In this document: positions 15,799 through 25,106 of the stretch, piece after piece | Layout of the letters: every line of letters starts with the position of its first letter | Position numbering within the stretch: position 1 is the stretch's first letter | DNA from: Nitrospira sp. CR1.3 | GTDB lineage: Bacteria > Nitrospirota > Nitrospiria > Nitrospirales > Nitrospiraceae | Length of the DNA: 64,000 bases | Direction of reading: 5' to 3' | NCBI GenBank assembly: GCA_014055525.1 | Contig: WIAH01000006.1 | Coordinates: forward strand, 70,104 to 134,103 | Translations under genes and position numbers: made by a program | Notes under the pieces: model-generated | What the model saw: only the letters and a program-made list of their open reading frames with translations | The model's database searches: none | What the model was told of the DNA's origin: nothing

Positions 15799-18063
15799 GT
15801 GCACGACCGCGCTTACCAGCCTTTCTTGCGACGCCTGTTCCTGGCCGCGAACTGCCTGCTGTTCCTGGCCTTTCCGGCTTCTCATCGGTCGCATGCGGAC
15901 GGTCCGGCCGGTTCACCCGTAAGTGAGCCAGAATCCTGCGAGACTGCGGAGGCCTGCTTTCAAGCCGGAGCTTTGCCTAGGGAACGGCTCGGGAAGATGA
16001 TGACGAAGGAGCAAGTTCTTTCGCTCAAGCTTGAACGGCTGCGGAGCTTGATGGAACGGTTCCCCTCCACCTTGTGGGCCAAACGTGCAGGGCTGCTTTC
16101 CGGTGTGTTGCTCGTGGAGCGAAATCCTGCCGTGTCGATTCAGTTTCTTCGTGGAGCCCAACGGGACTTTCCGGTCCTCGACGACTACATACGTCTGTGG
16201 CTCGGGGAGGCTTCATTGAATCTCGGCGACACCAAGCAGGCAGCGGGCATGTTCGAAAGCGTCCCGCTAGCCGTTCCCGACTCCAACATTCTGGCTAAGG
16301 CCGCCTATCGGGCGGGAGAGGCCTGGTATCAGGCCTCAAGCTGCCCGGAAGCGAACGAGTGGTTTGCGAAGGCCATTGCCCTGAGTGATAAAGAGCCGAA
16401 CACGCCCCAGGCGTTCCTCCGGCGGGCGGCTTGCCTGCTGCGGGATAACAGTATTCCGGATGGTCGAGAGATCCTCAGGCAATTGTGGGTGCGATTCCCT
16501 TCGAGCCAGGAGGCGCGGGAATCTGAAACGCTGTTGGCATCGAATCTGGGAGGCGAGCAGTGGACGCCTCAGCCTGCCGAAAGGTTCGCTCGCGCGCAGG
16601 CGTTTCTCGCTCTGGCCTTTCACGCGGAAGCAATCGAGGAACTGAAGAAGTTTCTTGCAGCAGACCCGCATTCTCCGCGACGGTCTGAAGCGAAATTGAA
16701 GCTCGGCGTCGCTCAGGTTCGCCTCAAGCAATATGACCAGGCTCGAGACACATTCCGAGCCCTGATGAAGGAAGGGGGAACGGAATCTCAGGAAGCGGCT
16801 GTCTGGCTGGCCCGTGTCTATCTCCGCCAAGGGCTGGGGGACAAGCTGATGGAGCTGGCTCGGACGCTGCAGAACACCTCGCTGTCAGCCGAACAGAAGG
16901 GGCAGATCGGCCTGTTCGCCGGAATCTGGCTAGAGGATCAGAAGCAATTTGATGAGGCCATCACCCGCTACCGCCATGTGGCGAAGTCCGGCGAACCGGC
17001 GTCGCAGCGGGAGGAAGGCCAGTGGCGCGTCGGGTGGGTCTATTACCGGACCGGGCGATACCGTGAAGCGAGCGACACCCTGCAGCTCCTCATTGAGCGG
17101 CATGACGGCGATTTCGAACCACAGGCGCTCTATTGGATGGCACGTGCGGCGGAGCAGAGCGGTCAGTCGCAAGCGCCGGAGCTCTACCGCCAACTCTGCC
17201 AGCGGTTCATCTATACGTACTATTGTCAACTTGCGCGAGAACGGATGGGAACTCCCGCAGCAGTCGATGCTAGTCCGGAAGCCACTTCGACGAATGCAGA
17301 TCCGTCCGCGAACGGGGAGGCCCCGCAGCCGGCGACGAACCGAGTTGAGATCGAGCAGCAAAACGCCTACCGCCGCGCCATTGAGCTCAAGACGTTAGGG
17401 CTCGATGCGGACGCTGCTCGAGAGGTTGCGGTGTTGACCGACCGCTATGGCCGTGATCCGGACGTGCTCATCGCGCTCTCCACGATGCTCAACGAGGTCG
17501 GCGCCTACCACCACGCGCTGCGTTTAGCCCGGGCTCGGTTCCGGGACAAGCTGGAGCGGACCGGAGGTTCTCTCGCGCCGGCCTTGTGGAATGTGGCCTA
17601 CCCGACGGGGCTTCTCCCTACGATCAAGTTGCAAGGTGCGAAGGGAGTGGATCCATATCTGATCGCGGCGATCATTCGCGAGGAGAGCCAGTACGATTTG
17701 AAGGCGGTCTCGCGGGTCGGCGCAATTGGCTTGATGCAAGTGATGCCGGCGACGGCCACCAGCGTCGCGCAACGCGTGGGACTTCCCGCAGTAGGACGGG
17801 AGGATCTCTTCGATCTGGAAACGAACATTCGGATCGGAGTTCGGTATGTGGAACAGTTACTCGAGCAGTTTTCGGGAAATCTGGTCTATACGGTCGCGGC
17901 CTACAACGCGGGCCCTCTCGTGGTCAATACATGGCGGGCGCAGCACGGAAATCATGGTCAGGATGAGTTTGTCGAAATGATTCCCTACCAAGAGACACGA
18001 CAGTATGTGAAGCGGGTCATGCGGAGCTATAGGGAATACGTCCGATTGGCCAGCGTCTCCTGA
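15799..18063 (+). CDS. soluble lytic murein transglycosylase (Slt70-like) with TPR superhelix
   Basis: A 754-residue periplasmic protein that starts at GTG after AAGGAGA. After a signal peptide (about 13-33) comes a long alpha-helical TPR-like region (about 60-590) that forms the ring of Slt70, then a C-terminal SLT domain. The catalytic glutamate is E629 in REESQYD, followed by GAIGLMQVMP and VAAYNAGP. It should release 1,6-anhydromuropeptides from peptidoglycan. It is the second SLT enzyme in the window and is much larger than the first. Confidence 0.9.
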   Translation: MHDRAYQPFLRRLFLAANCLLFLAFPASHRSHADGPAGSPVSEPESCETAEACFQAGALPRERLGKMMTKEQVLSLKLERLRSLMERFPSTLWAKRAGLLSGVLLVERNPAVSIQFLRGAQRDFPVLDDYIRLWLGEASLNLGDTKQAAGMFESVPLAVPDSNILAKAAYRAGEAWYQASSCPEANEWFAKAIALSDKEPNTPQAFLRRAACLLRDNSIPDGREILRQLWVRFPSSQEARESETLLASNLGGEQWTPQPAERFARAQAFLALAFHAEAIEELKKFLAADPHSPRRSEAKLKLGVAQVRLKQYDQARDTFRALMKEGGTESQEAAVWLARVYLRQGLGDKLMELARTLQNTSLSAEQKGQIGLFAGIWLEDQKQFDEAITRYRHVAKSGEPASQREEGQWRVGWVYYRTGRYREASDTLQLLIERHDGDFEPQALYWMARAAEQSGQSQAPELYRQLCQRFIYTYYCQLARERMGTPAAVDASPEATSTNADPSANGEAPQPATNRVEIEQQNAYRRAIELKTLGLDADAAREVAVLTDRYGRDPDVLIALSTMLNEVGAYHHALRLARARFRDKLERTGGSLAPALWNVAYPTGLLPTIKLQGAKGVDPYLIAAIIREESQYDLKAVSRVGAIGLMQVMPATATSVAQRVGLPAVGREDLFDLETNIRIGVRYVEQLLEQFSGNLVYTVAAYNAGPLVVNTWRAQHGNHGQDEFVEMIPYQETRQYVKRVMRSYREYVRLASVS

Positions 18064-18072
18064 GACGCTTTC

Positions 18073-18101
18073 TTGACAAGATCTGGGCAAGTTCCTATAG
18101 T
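18073..18101 (+). promoter_or_regulatory. near-consensus sigma-70 promoter for zapB-zapA
   Basis: TTGACA and TATAGT are separated by exactly 17 bp, with only one mismatch to the combined consensus. It lies 39 bp upstream of zapB, just after the stop of the transglycosylase gene. Confidence 0.75.
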
Positions 18102-18139
18102 GCCCCACAATTTGTAGGGTCCTACGAGGTTGCGACGCG

Positions 18140-18394
18140 ATGGCATTGGATCGGCTGGATGCGCTGGAAACTCGGATCAAGGATCTCGTTAAACTCGTCC
18201 ATGAGTTGAAGAAGAAAAACGCGGCCCTTGAAGAGGACCTCAGGACGATTCGACAGCGGTTTGCCGAGCAGAGCGACTCGAATCGACGTTGGGAACGCGA
18301 ACGGATGGACATCAAGTCACGCGTAGAAAAGGTGTTGGGGGAACTCGAGTTGTTGGAGTGTTTGGAAGAACGCAAGGAGGTGGCCTTTGACTAA
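18140..18394 (+). CDS. zapB: cell division coiled-coil protein, ZapB-like
   Basis: An 84-residue, almost entirely coiled-coil protein (LDALETRIKDLVKLVHELK, then KKNAALEEDLRTIRQRF). Size, heptad pattern and location directly before zapA fit the ZapB family, which bundles the FtsZ ring at midcell. It overlaps zapA by 8 nt. Coiled coils give weak family evidence alone, so the call rests largely on context. Confidence 0.72.
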   Translation: MALDRLDALETRIKDLVKLVHELKKKNAALEEDLRTIRQRFAEQSDSNRRWERERMDIKSRVEKVLGELELLECLEERKEVAFD

Positions 18395-18683
18395 GACGAC
18401 GGATGTCGAAATCTACGGCCAGCGGTATGCGATTCGGGGAGAAGCGGATGAGGGGTATATTCGGCGATTGGCGAGTTTTGTCGACGGGCAGATGCGTCAT
18501 CTGGCTGAGGGATTGAACACCACAACCCCGTCCAAATTGGCGGTCTTGACCGCGCTCAATCTTGCACACCAGTTATTCGAAGCGGAAAAGAAACGGGCTC
18601 AAGGGGAGGCGGATGTCGAACGGAGAATGATGTCGTTGATGGAGTCGATCGAAGAGCAGGTTCCCACCTCGCTCTTTCGATGA
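18387..18683 (+). CDS. zapA: cell division protein ZapA
   Basis: A 98-residue protein with the ZapA layout: an N-terminal beta unit (VEIYGQRYAIRGEADEGYI), then a long helix (LAVLTALNLAHQLFEAEKK) for tetramerisation. ZapA crosslinks FtsZ filaments. Translation begins at TTG, 6 nt after AAGGAGG that lies inside the end of zapB, so the two are translationally coupled. In many bacteria zapA is followed by 6S RNA; a large non-coding gap follows here. Confidence 0.87.
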   Translation: MTKTTDVEIYGQRYAIRGEADEGYIRRLASFVDGQMRHLAEGLNTTTPSKLAVLTALNLAHQLFEAEKKRAQGEADVERRMMSLMESIEEQVPTSLFR

Positions 18684-18689
18684 ATCAGC

Positions 18690-18910
18690 TTGCAAAGGGC
18701 TGTAAGCCTTTGTTATCGTGATGTTGAGCTGTCGGGAGGCAGTGAGTGACTTAGGGCATAGACAAGGCAATTTCCGAACCGGTTGAGTATCCGGGAATAC
18801 GAAGCAGTATCGCTGGAATGGATGGCAAAGTTTCGATGCTGGTGTCGTGGAGAAAGTGCCAAAGTGCGCAGAGGCTCGTCCTTCTCATGGCCACGCTCGT
18901 GGCTGTGCTC
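18690..18910 (+). ncRNA. possible 6S-type ncRNA in the zapA-rny gap (candidate only)
   Basis: The 573-bp gap between zapA and rny lacks a convincing gene. It opens with a promoter-like pair TTGCAA and TATCGT 18 bp apart (18690-18719), followed by a sequence with several short hairpins such as GCCAC-GCTC-GTGGC near 18894. In many proteobacteria ssrS lies right after zapA. I could not fold the closed-stem/open-bubble shape of 6S RNA by eye, so the call rests on position and the promoter. The 3' boundary is arbitrary. Confidence 0.25.
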
Positions 18911-19117
18911 GCCCAAATTGAAAAGTTCGTCATGCCGGCTGGTCTTGCAAGCGACGGACAAAGACTCCCGTTGCTTCCAGTTCGTGCGCTTCATTCGCGC
19001 GCAGATGTGAGGCCTGGCCGATATCGTAGAACTGCGAGGGGATTCCCCCGAACGGAGCGGGTTTCATCTCTCGATCCAGCGACGCGTCCATTCTCATGGA
19101 GTCCATTCTCGGAATGA
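18818..19117 (+). CDS. possible small membrane protein in the zapA-rny gap (doubtful)
   Basis: An open frame of 99 codons whose first half includes a hydrophobic run LVLLMATLVAVLAQIEKFVM and whose second half is rich in Arg/Pro/Ser with no clear fold. There is no good ribosome-binding site before the ATG. It overlaps the ncRNA candidate; at most one of the two is likely to be real. Confidence 0.2.
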   Translation: MDGKVSMLVSWRKCQSAQRLVLLMATLVAVLAQIEKFVMPAGLASDGQRLPLLPVRALHSRADVRPGRYRRTARGFPRTERVSSLDPATRPFSWSPFSE

Positions 19118-19256
19118 GCGGTTAAGCCGCCGTTCGGGCCGTCCTCAGTCTCTGTCCTCGTTCCACAACATCTCCTTTCAGTTCTGACCGATACACTCAT
19201 GGTGCGAGCAGGCGAGTGAAGATTCCTCGCGCTCGATTTTGAAAGGGGCCAGTCCC

Positions 19257-20825
19257 ATGTCCACCTCACTTGTAGTGTACATCCTCATTGCGATCGGCGG
19301 ATCGGCACTCGGCATAGGGGTGTATGAATTCGTCCGAAGATCGTCGAGCGTCTCCAAGAGAATGCAACAGGAAGAGCAGGCCCGCCATCTGGCGCAGAGT
19401 GCACAGCGGGAAGCCGAGAACATTATCCGAGAAGCCAAGCTTGAAGCGAAAGACTTGGTTTTTCAGTCGAAGGCGGAACTCGAGAAGGAACAGAAAATCA
19501 AGCTGGCGGAGCTTTCCGCGGCAGAAAAACGCTTGGCCCAACGGGAGGAAGCCATCGACAAGCGGATCAGCACTGTCGACAGGCGGGACAGCGAAGCCCA
19601 GAGGCGCGAGCAAGAGCTCCTCAAGCGCGAAGAGAAGCTCGTAGCCAAGGAAGCGGCCTGCGCCCAAGCAGAGAAGGAGCATCGAGAGGCTCTGGAGCGC
19701 ACCGCGGGAATGACGGCCGATGAGGCCAAGAAACAGTTGCTCCAGGAAATGGAGAGCCAGGTCCGCCTCGATGCAGCCGGAATGGCGAAGCGGACGCTCG
19801 AAGAAGCCAGAGAGAACTCGGAGCGGGAGGCGCGAGAGATCATCACAAGTTCGATTCAACGGGTCGTGCGTGATTATGTGTCGGAATCGACGATTTCAGT
19901 CGTCCCGATTCCAAACGACGCCATGAAGGGTCGAATCATTGGCCGAGAAGGCCGCAATATTCGCGCCATCGAGGCGGCGACGGGAATCGACTTGATCATC
20001 GACGAAACACCCGAAGCGGTGATCATCTCGGGGTTCGACCCTCTGCGCCGGGAAATCGCCAAGGTGTCGCTTGAGCGGCTCATGCACGATGGCCGCATCC
20101 ATCCGACCAGGATCGAAGAGATCGTCGAGAAGGTCAAAGTTGAGATCGACAAGTTGATGTACGAGGAAGCCGAAAAAATCATTTTTGAGCTGGGGCTCTC
20201 GGATTTTCACCCTGAGCTGATCAAGGTCTTGGGGCGGTTGAAGTACCGCACCAGCTATGGTCAAAACAACCTCTATCACGCGCGGGAGGCGGCGTACATA
20301 TGCGGGATGATGGCGTCCGAACTCGGTCTCGATGTCCGGTTGGCTCGACGGGGTGCTCTGCTGCACGACATCGGTAAAGCGGTCAGTCACGAAGAAGAGG
20401 GACCGCATGCCATGCTGGGGGCCGAGATCGCCAAAAAGTACGGCGAAAGCGAGAAGATCGTCAACGCGATCGCGGCGCATCATGAGCAAGTCGAGCCGAT
20501 TTGCCCCGAATCCGTGTTGGTGGCGGCGGCGGAGGCGCTCTCCGCTGCGCGACCGGGCGCGCGGCGCGAAGCACTCGAATCCTACGTCAAACGGTTGGAG
20601 AAACTGGAGTCGCTGGCGCATGCTCAGAAGGGCGTGCAGAAGGCCTATGCGATCCAGGCGGGCCGCGAGATTCGCGTCATCGTTCGGCAGGAGGATGTCA
20701 CGGACAGCGAGTCCTTTCAGCTCTCTCGGGAATTAGCCAAGAAGATCGAGCAGGAGCTGACTTATCCGGGGCAGATCAAGGTGACCGTGATCCGGGAAAG
20801 CCGCTACATTGAGTACGCCAAATGA
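19257..20825 (+). CDS. rny: ribonuclease Y
   Basis: A membrane-anchored endoribonuclease that starts mRNA decay. Numbered from the ATG chosen here (ribosome-binding site AAAGGGG), the 522 residues comprise an N-terminal helix (SLVVYILIAIGGSALGIGVY), a long coiled coil to about 200, a KH domain (about 205-270, GRIIGREGRNIRAIEAATG), and an HD domain with the metal pair in LLHDIGKAV. The C-terminal RNase_Y tail ends in REIRVIVRQEDV and YPGQIKVTVIRESR. A TTG at 19239 is an alternative start. It overlaps ymdB by 4 nt. Confidence 0.96.
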   Translation: MSTSLVVYILIAIGGSALGIGVYEFVRRSSSVSKRMQQEEQARHLAQSAQREAENIIREAKLEAKDLVFQSKAELEKEQKIKLAELSAAEKRLAQREEAIDKRISTVDRRDSEAQRREQELLKREEKLVAKEAACAQAEKEHREALERTAGMTADEAKKQLLQEMESQVRLDAAGMAKRTLEEARENSEREAREIITSSIQRVVRDYVSESTISVVPIPNDAMKGRIIGREGRNIRAIEAATGIDLIIDETPEAVIISGFDPLRREIAKVSLERLMHDGRIHPTRIEEIVEKVKVEIDKLMYEEAEKIIFELGLSDFHPELIKVLGRLKYRTSYGQNNLYHAREAAYICGMMASELGLDVRLARRGALLHDIGKAVSHEEEGPHAMLGAEIAKKYGESEKIVNAIAAHHEQVEPICPESVLVAAAEALSAARPGARREALESYVKRLEKLESLAHAQKGVQKAYAIQAGREIRVIVRQEDVTDSESFQLSRELAKKIEQELTYPGQIKVTVIRESRYIEYAK

Positions 20826-21601
20826 AAGTCCTGTGTATCGGCGACATCATGGGAGAGCCGGGAAGACGGGCGGTGGCGCGCGTTGTGCCCCGGCTTGTTT
20901 CGCAGCGGAAGATCGACGTCGTCGTCGGCAATGGTGAAAACGCGGCAGGGGGATTCGGCATTACACCTGAGTTGGCCGAAGAGCTTTTCAAAATGGGACT
21001 TTCTGCTATTACCACCGGCAATCACGCTTGGGACAAGAAGGAAATTCTTGACTATTTTCCACGGGAACGGCGCCTCTTGCGTCCTGCAAACTATCCTGAA
21101 GGTGTGCCAGGACAGGGAAGTTACGTAATTGAAACATCAAGCGGTGAAGCATTGGGGATATTGCAACTCATGGGGCGCGCCTATATGCCGACGTTGGATT
21201 GTCCGTTTCAAGTCGCCAGGCGCGAGATAGCCAGGCTCAAGAAGCGCGTTGCGGCGATCGTCGTCGATATGCATGCGGAGGCCACCTCGGAAAAGATGGC
21301 TATGGGGCATTACTTGGACGGAGAGGTCACAGCCGTTGTCGGGACCCATACCCATGTGCAGACGGCCGACGAGCAGATTTTGCCCAGGGGAACCGCATAT
21401 TTGACGGATATCGGCATGACCGGTCCGCTTCATGGAGTTATCGGAGTGAAGAAAGAGTTGGCTATCGAAAAGTTTCTGACCGGCATGCCACGACGCTTTG
21501 AGGTGGCTTCCGGCCCTGTAGTGTTCTGCGCCGCACTGTTGGATATCGACGCCCGGATCGGCAAGGCGCTTTCCATTGAACGGATTCGGATCCCCGACTG
21601 A
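20822..21601 (+). CDS. ymdB: YmdB-family metallophosphoesterase
   Basis: A 259-residue calcineurin-like phosphoesterase of the TIGR00282 family. Metal ligands are visible in GDIMGEPGRRA, VVGNGENAAGGFGI, TTGNHAWDKKE and VVGTHTHVQTADEQI. Homologues hydrolyse cyclic nucleotide or RNA 2',3'-cyclic phosphates and affect RNase Y-linked regulation in Bacillus. The 4-nt overlap with rny (ATGA) fits that link. Confidence 0.92.
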   Translation: MKVLCIGDIMGEPGRRAVARVVPRLVSQRKIDVVVGNGENAAGGFGITPELAEELFKMGLSAITTGNHAWDKKEILDYFPRERRLLRPANYPEGVPGQGSYVIETSSGEALGILQLMGRAYMPTLDCPFQVARREIARLKKRVAAIVVDMHAEATSEKMAMGHYLDGEVTAVVGTHTHVQTADEQILPRGTAYLTDIGMTGPLHGVIGVKKELAIEKFLTGMPRRFEVASGPVVFCAALLDIDARIGKALSIERIRIPD

Positions 21602-21604
21602 CGG

Positions 21605-22981
21605 ATGGTTTCTAAGGAATTTCACACGTCCAGCCCCTCTGCCCCGCGACCGATACTAACCGTTTCACAACTTACAAGCCTCGTTCGAACGTCGATTGAA
21701 GCCAAATTTCAGGATGTCTGGCTGGAGGGTGAAATCTCCAATCTTCGCACGCCTGGCTCCGGGCATCTCTACTGCACGCTGAAAGACGAAACCAGCCAGA
21801 TTCGAGCCGTACTCTTCCGTTCGAGCGCAATCCGTTTGCGGTTTTCCCTTGCGGAGGGCATGCAAGTCATCGTGCGCGGTCGACTCACCGTCTATGAACC
21901 TCGCGGTGAATATCAGATCGTGCTGGAGGCGGTCGAACCCAAGGGCATTGGCGCGCTTCAGCTGGCATTCGACCAATTGAAGGAGCGATTGGCTGCTGAG
22001 GGGCTTTTCGATCCGGCTCGCAAGAAGCCGCTTCCCCAGTTTCCGAAGACTGTGGGGATTGTCACTTCTCTCAATGGCGCAGCGATCAGGGACATCTTGG
22101 CGGTCCTTCGCCGACGCTGGCCGACTCTGCACATCATTATCGTTCCGGTCCAGGTTCAGGGTGAAGGGGCCGGAGAGCAAATTGCGGTAGCCCTGCGCTC
22201 GCTGAGCGAACAAGGGCTTGCGGATGTGATTATCGTCGGGCGAGGGGGAGGGTCGCTGGAAGATCTTTGGAGTTTCAACGAGGAAGTGGTTGTGCGCGCC
22301 GTGGCTGCTTCCTCCATTCCAATTGTCGCAGCTGTGGGTCACGAGATCAACGTGACGCTGACGGATTTTGCGGCGGATTACTGCGCCCCGACCCCGTCCG
22401 TTGCAGCGGAAATTGTGGTTCCGGTCCTGACCGAGGTGATCGATCGATTAAGGGATCTCACGGTCCGGACCGGGCGCGCGATGGTCCGCCAGTGTTTGTC
22501 GGAGCATCGGCGCCTCGTGTCAAACCGTCGAGGGTTGGCGCACATACGTTTCCGCATCCAGGAGGAAGCGCAACGAGCCGATGACGTGACCTACCGTTTA
22601 AGAGAGATGACTTTGTCAAGGTTATCGGCCGGGAGTGACCGAGTTCGCCGGAGGGAGCGCGAGCTGACCGGATTGAGTCCTCTTCTCATGGTGAAAAGAA
22701 GCCTCTCGATGATGCCTTTGTTCATCAAGCGTCTCGAACGGCAGATGCGCGTGTTGGCTCTGCAGCGTCGGGGACAGGTCGAGGCAGCGGTGGCTCAACT
22801 GAACGGGTTGAGTCCTTTGAGCATTCTTGGGCGAGGGTACAGTATTCTTATGCGAGCGCCGGGGGGAGTCCTGCTGAGGCGGGCGTCTGATGTGCGCGTC
22901 GGCGAAAACGTCACTGCGCAATTAGCGGAGGGTCGGTTGGACTGCACGGTCAGACGCGTACTGCCCGATCCGTCGCTTTGA
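21605..22981 (+). CDS. xseA: exodeoxyribonuclease VII large subunit
   Basis: A 458-residue subunit with an N-terminal OB-fold (VWLEGEISNLRTPGSGHLYC), the catalytic domain with GRGGGSLEDLWSFNEE and PIVAAVGHEINVTLTDFAAD, a long coiled-coil region, and a C-terminal LSPLSILGRGYSIL unit. With XseB it degrades single-stranded DNA from both ends. It follows ymdB by 3 nt. Confidence 0.96.
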   Translation: MVSKEFHTSSPSAPRPILTVSQLTSLVRTSIEAKFQDVWLEGEISNLRTPGSGHLYCTLKDETSQIRAVLFRSSAIRLRFSLAEGMQVIVRGRLTVYEPRGEYQIVLEAVEPKGIGALQLAFDQLKERLAAEGLFDPARKKPLPQFPKTVGIVTSLNGAAIRDILAVLRRRWPTLHIIIVPVQVQGEGAGEQIAVALRSLSEQGLADVIIVGRGGGSLEDLWSFNEEVVVRAVAASSIPIVAAVGHEINVTLTDFAADYCAPTPSVAAEIVVPVLTEVIDRLRDLTVRTGRAMVRQCLSEHRRLVSNRRGLAHIRFRIQEEAQRADDVTYRLREMTLSRLSAGSDRVRRRERELTGLSPLLMVKRSLSMMPLFIKRLERQMRVLALQRRGQVEAAVAQLNGLSPLSILGRGYSILMRAPGGVLLRRASDVRVGENVTAQLAEGRLDCTVRRVLPDPSL

Positions 22982-23034
22982 AATACTGAGAGGGCTGGGT
23001 ATAATGGGCGACCTACATGAAGGAAGAGGGGACT

Positions 23035-23298
23035 GTGGCCGTGAAGTTTGAACAGGCAATGGCGCGGTTGGAGGCCATCGTCGGAGAGTTGGAGAAGGGC
23101 GATCTTCCACTTGACGAATCACTGAAAATCTTTGAAGAAGGCATTCGTCTCTCGAAGAACTGCCTCAGGATTCTCGAAGACGCGGAACGCAAAGTGGAAG
23201 TACTGGTGCAGGAGCAGAACGGCAAGAAACGCCTGCATGCTTTTACGCAAGCCGACGAAGATGGCGAATCATCGTCCACGATATCCGAGGAGCCATAA
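23035..23298 (+). CDS. xseB: exodeoxyribonuclease VII small subunit
   Basis: An 87-residue protein from the GTG chosen here (MAVKFEQAMARLEAI...). It contains the family core LEKGDLPLDESLKIFEEGIR and a short acidic tail. The small subunit packs along the coiled coil of XseA. GAGGGG lies just before this GTG; an in-frame ATG at 23017 is an alternative but has a poorer ribosome-binding site. It lies 53 bp after xseA. Confidence 0.92.
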   Translation: MAVKFEQAMARLEAIVGELEKGDLPLDESLKIFEEGIRLSKNCLRILEDAERKVEVLVQEQNGKKRLHAFTQADEDGESSSTISEEP

Positions 23299-23338
23299 GT
23301 TGTAGCGCATCTTCAGCCTGTGCCAAGCTCGATCCTCC

Positions 23339-24124
23339 ATGGCAGCCTCAGCACGTATCCCGAAAGAACGTTTGGATCGGTTATTGGTTTCGCAAGGTTT
23401 GGCCGTGAGTCGAGAAATTGCCGCCAGAACGGTTCTGGCGGGGGGTGTGCTTGTCGACGGGATTGTTGTCGATAAACCGGCCAAACTGGTCTCTCCCCAC
23501 TCCCGAATTGATATCGAGAAGCCGGCGTCATTTGTCAGTCGATCCGGCGAAAAGCTGGCTGCGGCTCTCGAGCCGTTTTCGATTGGTCCCGAGGGAACCA
23601 TCTGCCTCGACGTTGGTTGCTCAACGGGGGGATTTACCGACTGTCTGCTTCAGCGGGGAGCCCGCCGGGTTTACGCAGTGGACGTCGGGTATGGTCAAAT
23701 CGATTGGAAGCTCCGACAGGATCCACGCGTCATTCTGTTGGAACGAACGAACATCCGGTACCTGGATCGATCGCTCATTCAAGATCCGATCGATCTTGCG
23801 GTAATCGACGTTTCGTTTATCTCACTGACTCTGGTCTTGCCGAGCGTGGTCCGGTTTCTTCGCGACGGAGCACGCGTCGTTGCCCTCGTGAAGCCGCAGT
23901 TTGAAGTAGGTAAGGGACAGGTGGGGGCGGGGGGGATCGTCCGCGACGATGTCCAGCGACGGGCGGTGACAAAAAAGGTGATCGACTCTGCCGCCCAATT
24001 AGGGCTCAAGAGTGACGGTAGTCTAGATTCTCCGGTGAAAGGGCGAAAGGGAAATCGGGAAATTCTTGTGGCCTTTGAGTATCGTAGTAAGATGAGCCTT
24101 CCACTGAAACAATCCGGCACGTAA
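23339..24124 (+). CDS. tlyA: TlyA-family rRNA (cytidine-2'-O)-methyltransferase
   Basis: A 261-residue protein with an N-terminal S4 RNA-binding domain (RLDRLLVSQGLAVSREIAAR) and an FtsJ-like Rossmann domain with the SAM site CLDVGCSTGGFTDCLLQRGA, the catalytic-lysine region WKLRQDPRV, and ALVKPQFEVGKG. TlyA methylates ribose at C1409 of 16S and C1920 of 23S rRNA in mycobacteria. It commonly neighbours xseB, as here. Confidence 0.92.
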   Translation: MAASARIPKERLDRLLVSQGLAVSREIAARTVLAGGVLVDGIVVDKPAKLVSPHSRIDIEKPASFVSRSGEKLAAALEPFSIGPEGTICLDVGCSTGGFTDCLLQRGARRVYAVDVGYGQIDWKLRQDPRVILLERTNIRYLDRSLIQDPIDLAVIDVSFISLTLVLPSVVRFLRDGARVVALVKPQFEVGKGQVGAGGIVRDDVQRRAVTKKVIDSAAQLGLKSDGSLDSPVKGRKGNREILVAFEYRSKMSLPLKQSGT

Positions 24125-24140
24125 ACAAGAGGGGGGATGC

Positions 24141-25064
24141 ATGAAGGTTCTGGTAACGGGAGGGGCAGGATTCATCGGATCTCATCTTGTAGACCGCCTT
24201 GTGCAGGAGGGCCATGAGGTCATCGTTGTCGACAATTTGTCAACGGGGAAACGTCGGAATCTTAACCGGGGCGCGCGTTTTTACAAAGTAGATATTCAGA
24301 GTTGGCGCCTTGAGCGGGTGTTTCGTAATGAACGCCCCAACGTCGTCATGCATCTCGCCGCGCAGATGGATGTGCGCAAGTCTGTGGAAGATCCCATGTT
24401 TGATGCACAGGTCAACATTCTCGGAACACTCAACATTCTGCAACAGACGGTGAAGCACGGAGTGAGGAAGGTGGTCTTCTCTTCCTCAGGAGGGGCTATT
24501 TATGGGGAGCAGGATACCTATCCTGCTCCGGAAACGCATGCCACCAAACCCTTGTCGCCTTACGGGCTCAGTAAACTGTGTGGAGAACAGTACTTGTCTT
24601 ATTTTCAGCGTGTCGGTGGATTGCAGGTGGTGAATCTTCGTTACGCGAACGTGTACGGGCCGCGCCAGGACCCGGAGGGAGAAGCAGGGGTCGTAGCGAT
24701 TTTTATCCAGAAGTTGCTGAACAATGAACAGGCCGTAATCAACGGTAACGGCCGCCAAACGAGAGACTTCGTTTTTGTCGAAGACGTCGTGGAGGCCAAT
24801 CTTGCGATGATGGGACAAGAGACGGACGGGACGTACAACGTCGGAACCGGAGTGGAAACCTCGATCAATGATTTGTTCCGAATCCTCGTGCAGCACACGG
24901 GATCAAACTGTAAGGAGGTTCACGGGCCGGCTAAGAAGGGTGAGCAGGCACGCAGCGTCATCGACGCGTCGAAACTCCGTCACGAGTTATCGTGGGAGCC
25001 CAAGATGACTCTAAGCGACGGACTCAAGCGAACCGTTGAATACTTCAGAGAACGGATGGCTTAG
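24141..25064 (+). CDS. NAD-dependent nucleotide-sugar epimerase (UDP-glucose 4-epimerase-like)
   Basis: An extended short-chain dehydrogenase of 307 residues. The NAD-binding motif GGAGFIGSHL is at about 7-16. The active site has the serine in FSSSGGAIYGE and the YGLSK catalytic tyrosine-lysine pair, and LRYANVYGPRQDPEGEAGVV is typical of the GalE/WbpP group. It probably converts UDP-sugars for cell-surface polysaccharide. The exact substrate is not readable. RBS GAGGGG lies before the ATG. Confidence 0.87.
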   Translation: MKVLVTGGAGFIGSHLVDRLVQEGHEVIVVDNLSTGKRRNLNRGARFYKVDIQSWRLERVFRNERPNVVMHLAAQMDVRKSVEDPMFDAQVNILGTLNILQQTVKHGVRKVVFSSSGGAIYGEQDTYPAPETHATKPLSPYGLSKLCGEQYLSYFQRVGGLQVVNLRYANVYGPRQDPEGEAGVVAIFIQKLLNNEQAVINGNGRQTRDFVFVEDVVEANLAMMGQETDGTYNVGTGVETSINDLFRILVQHTGSNCKEVHGPAKKGEQARSVIDASKLRHELSWEPKMTLSDGLKRTVEYFRERMA

Positions 25065-25106
25065 CGGGCAGAATAAATTGGCCCTCGTCTGAGGTGATAT
25101 AGCACA

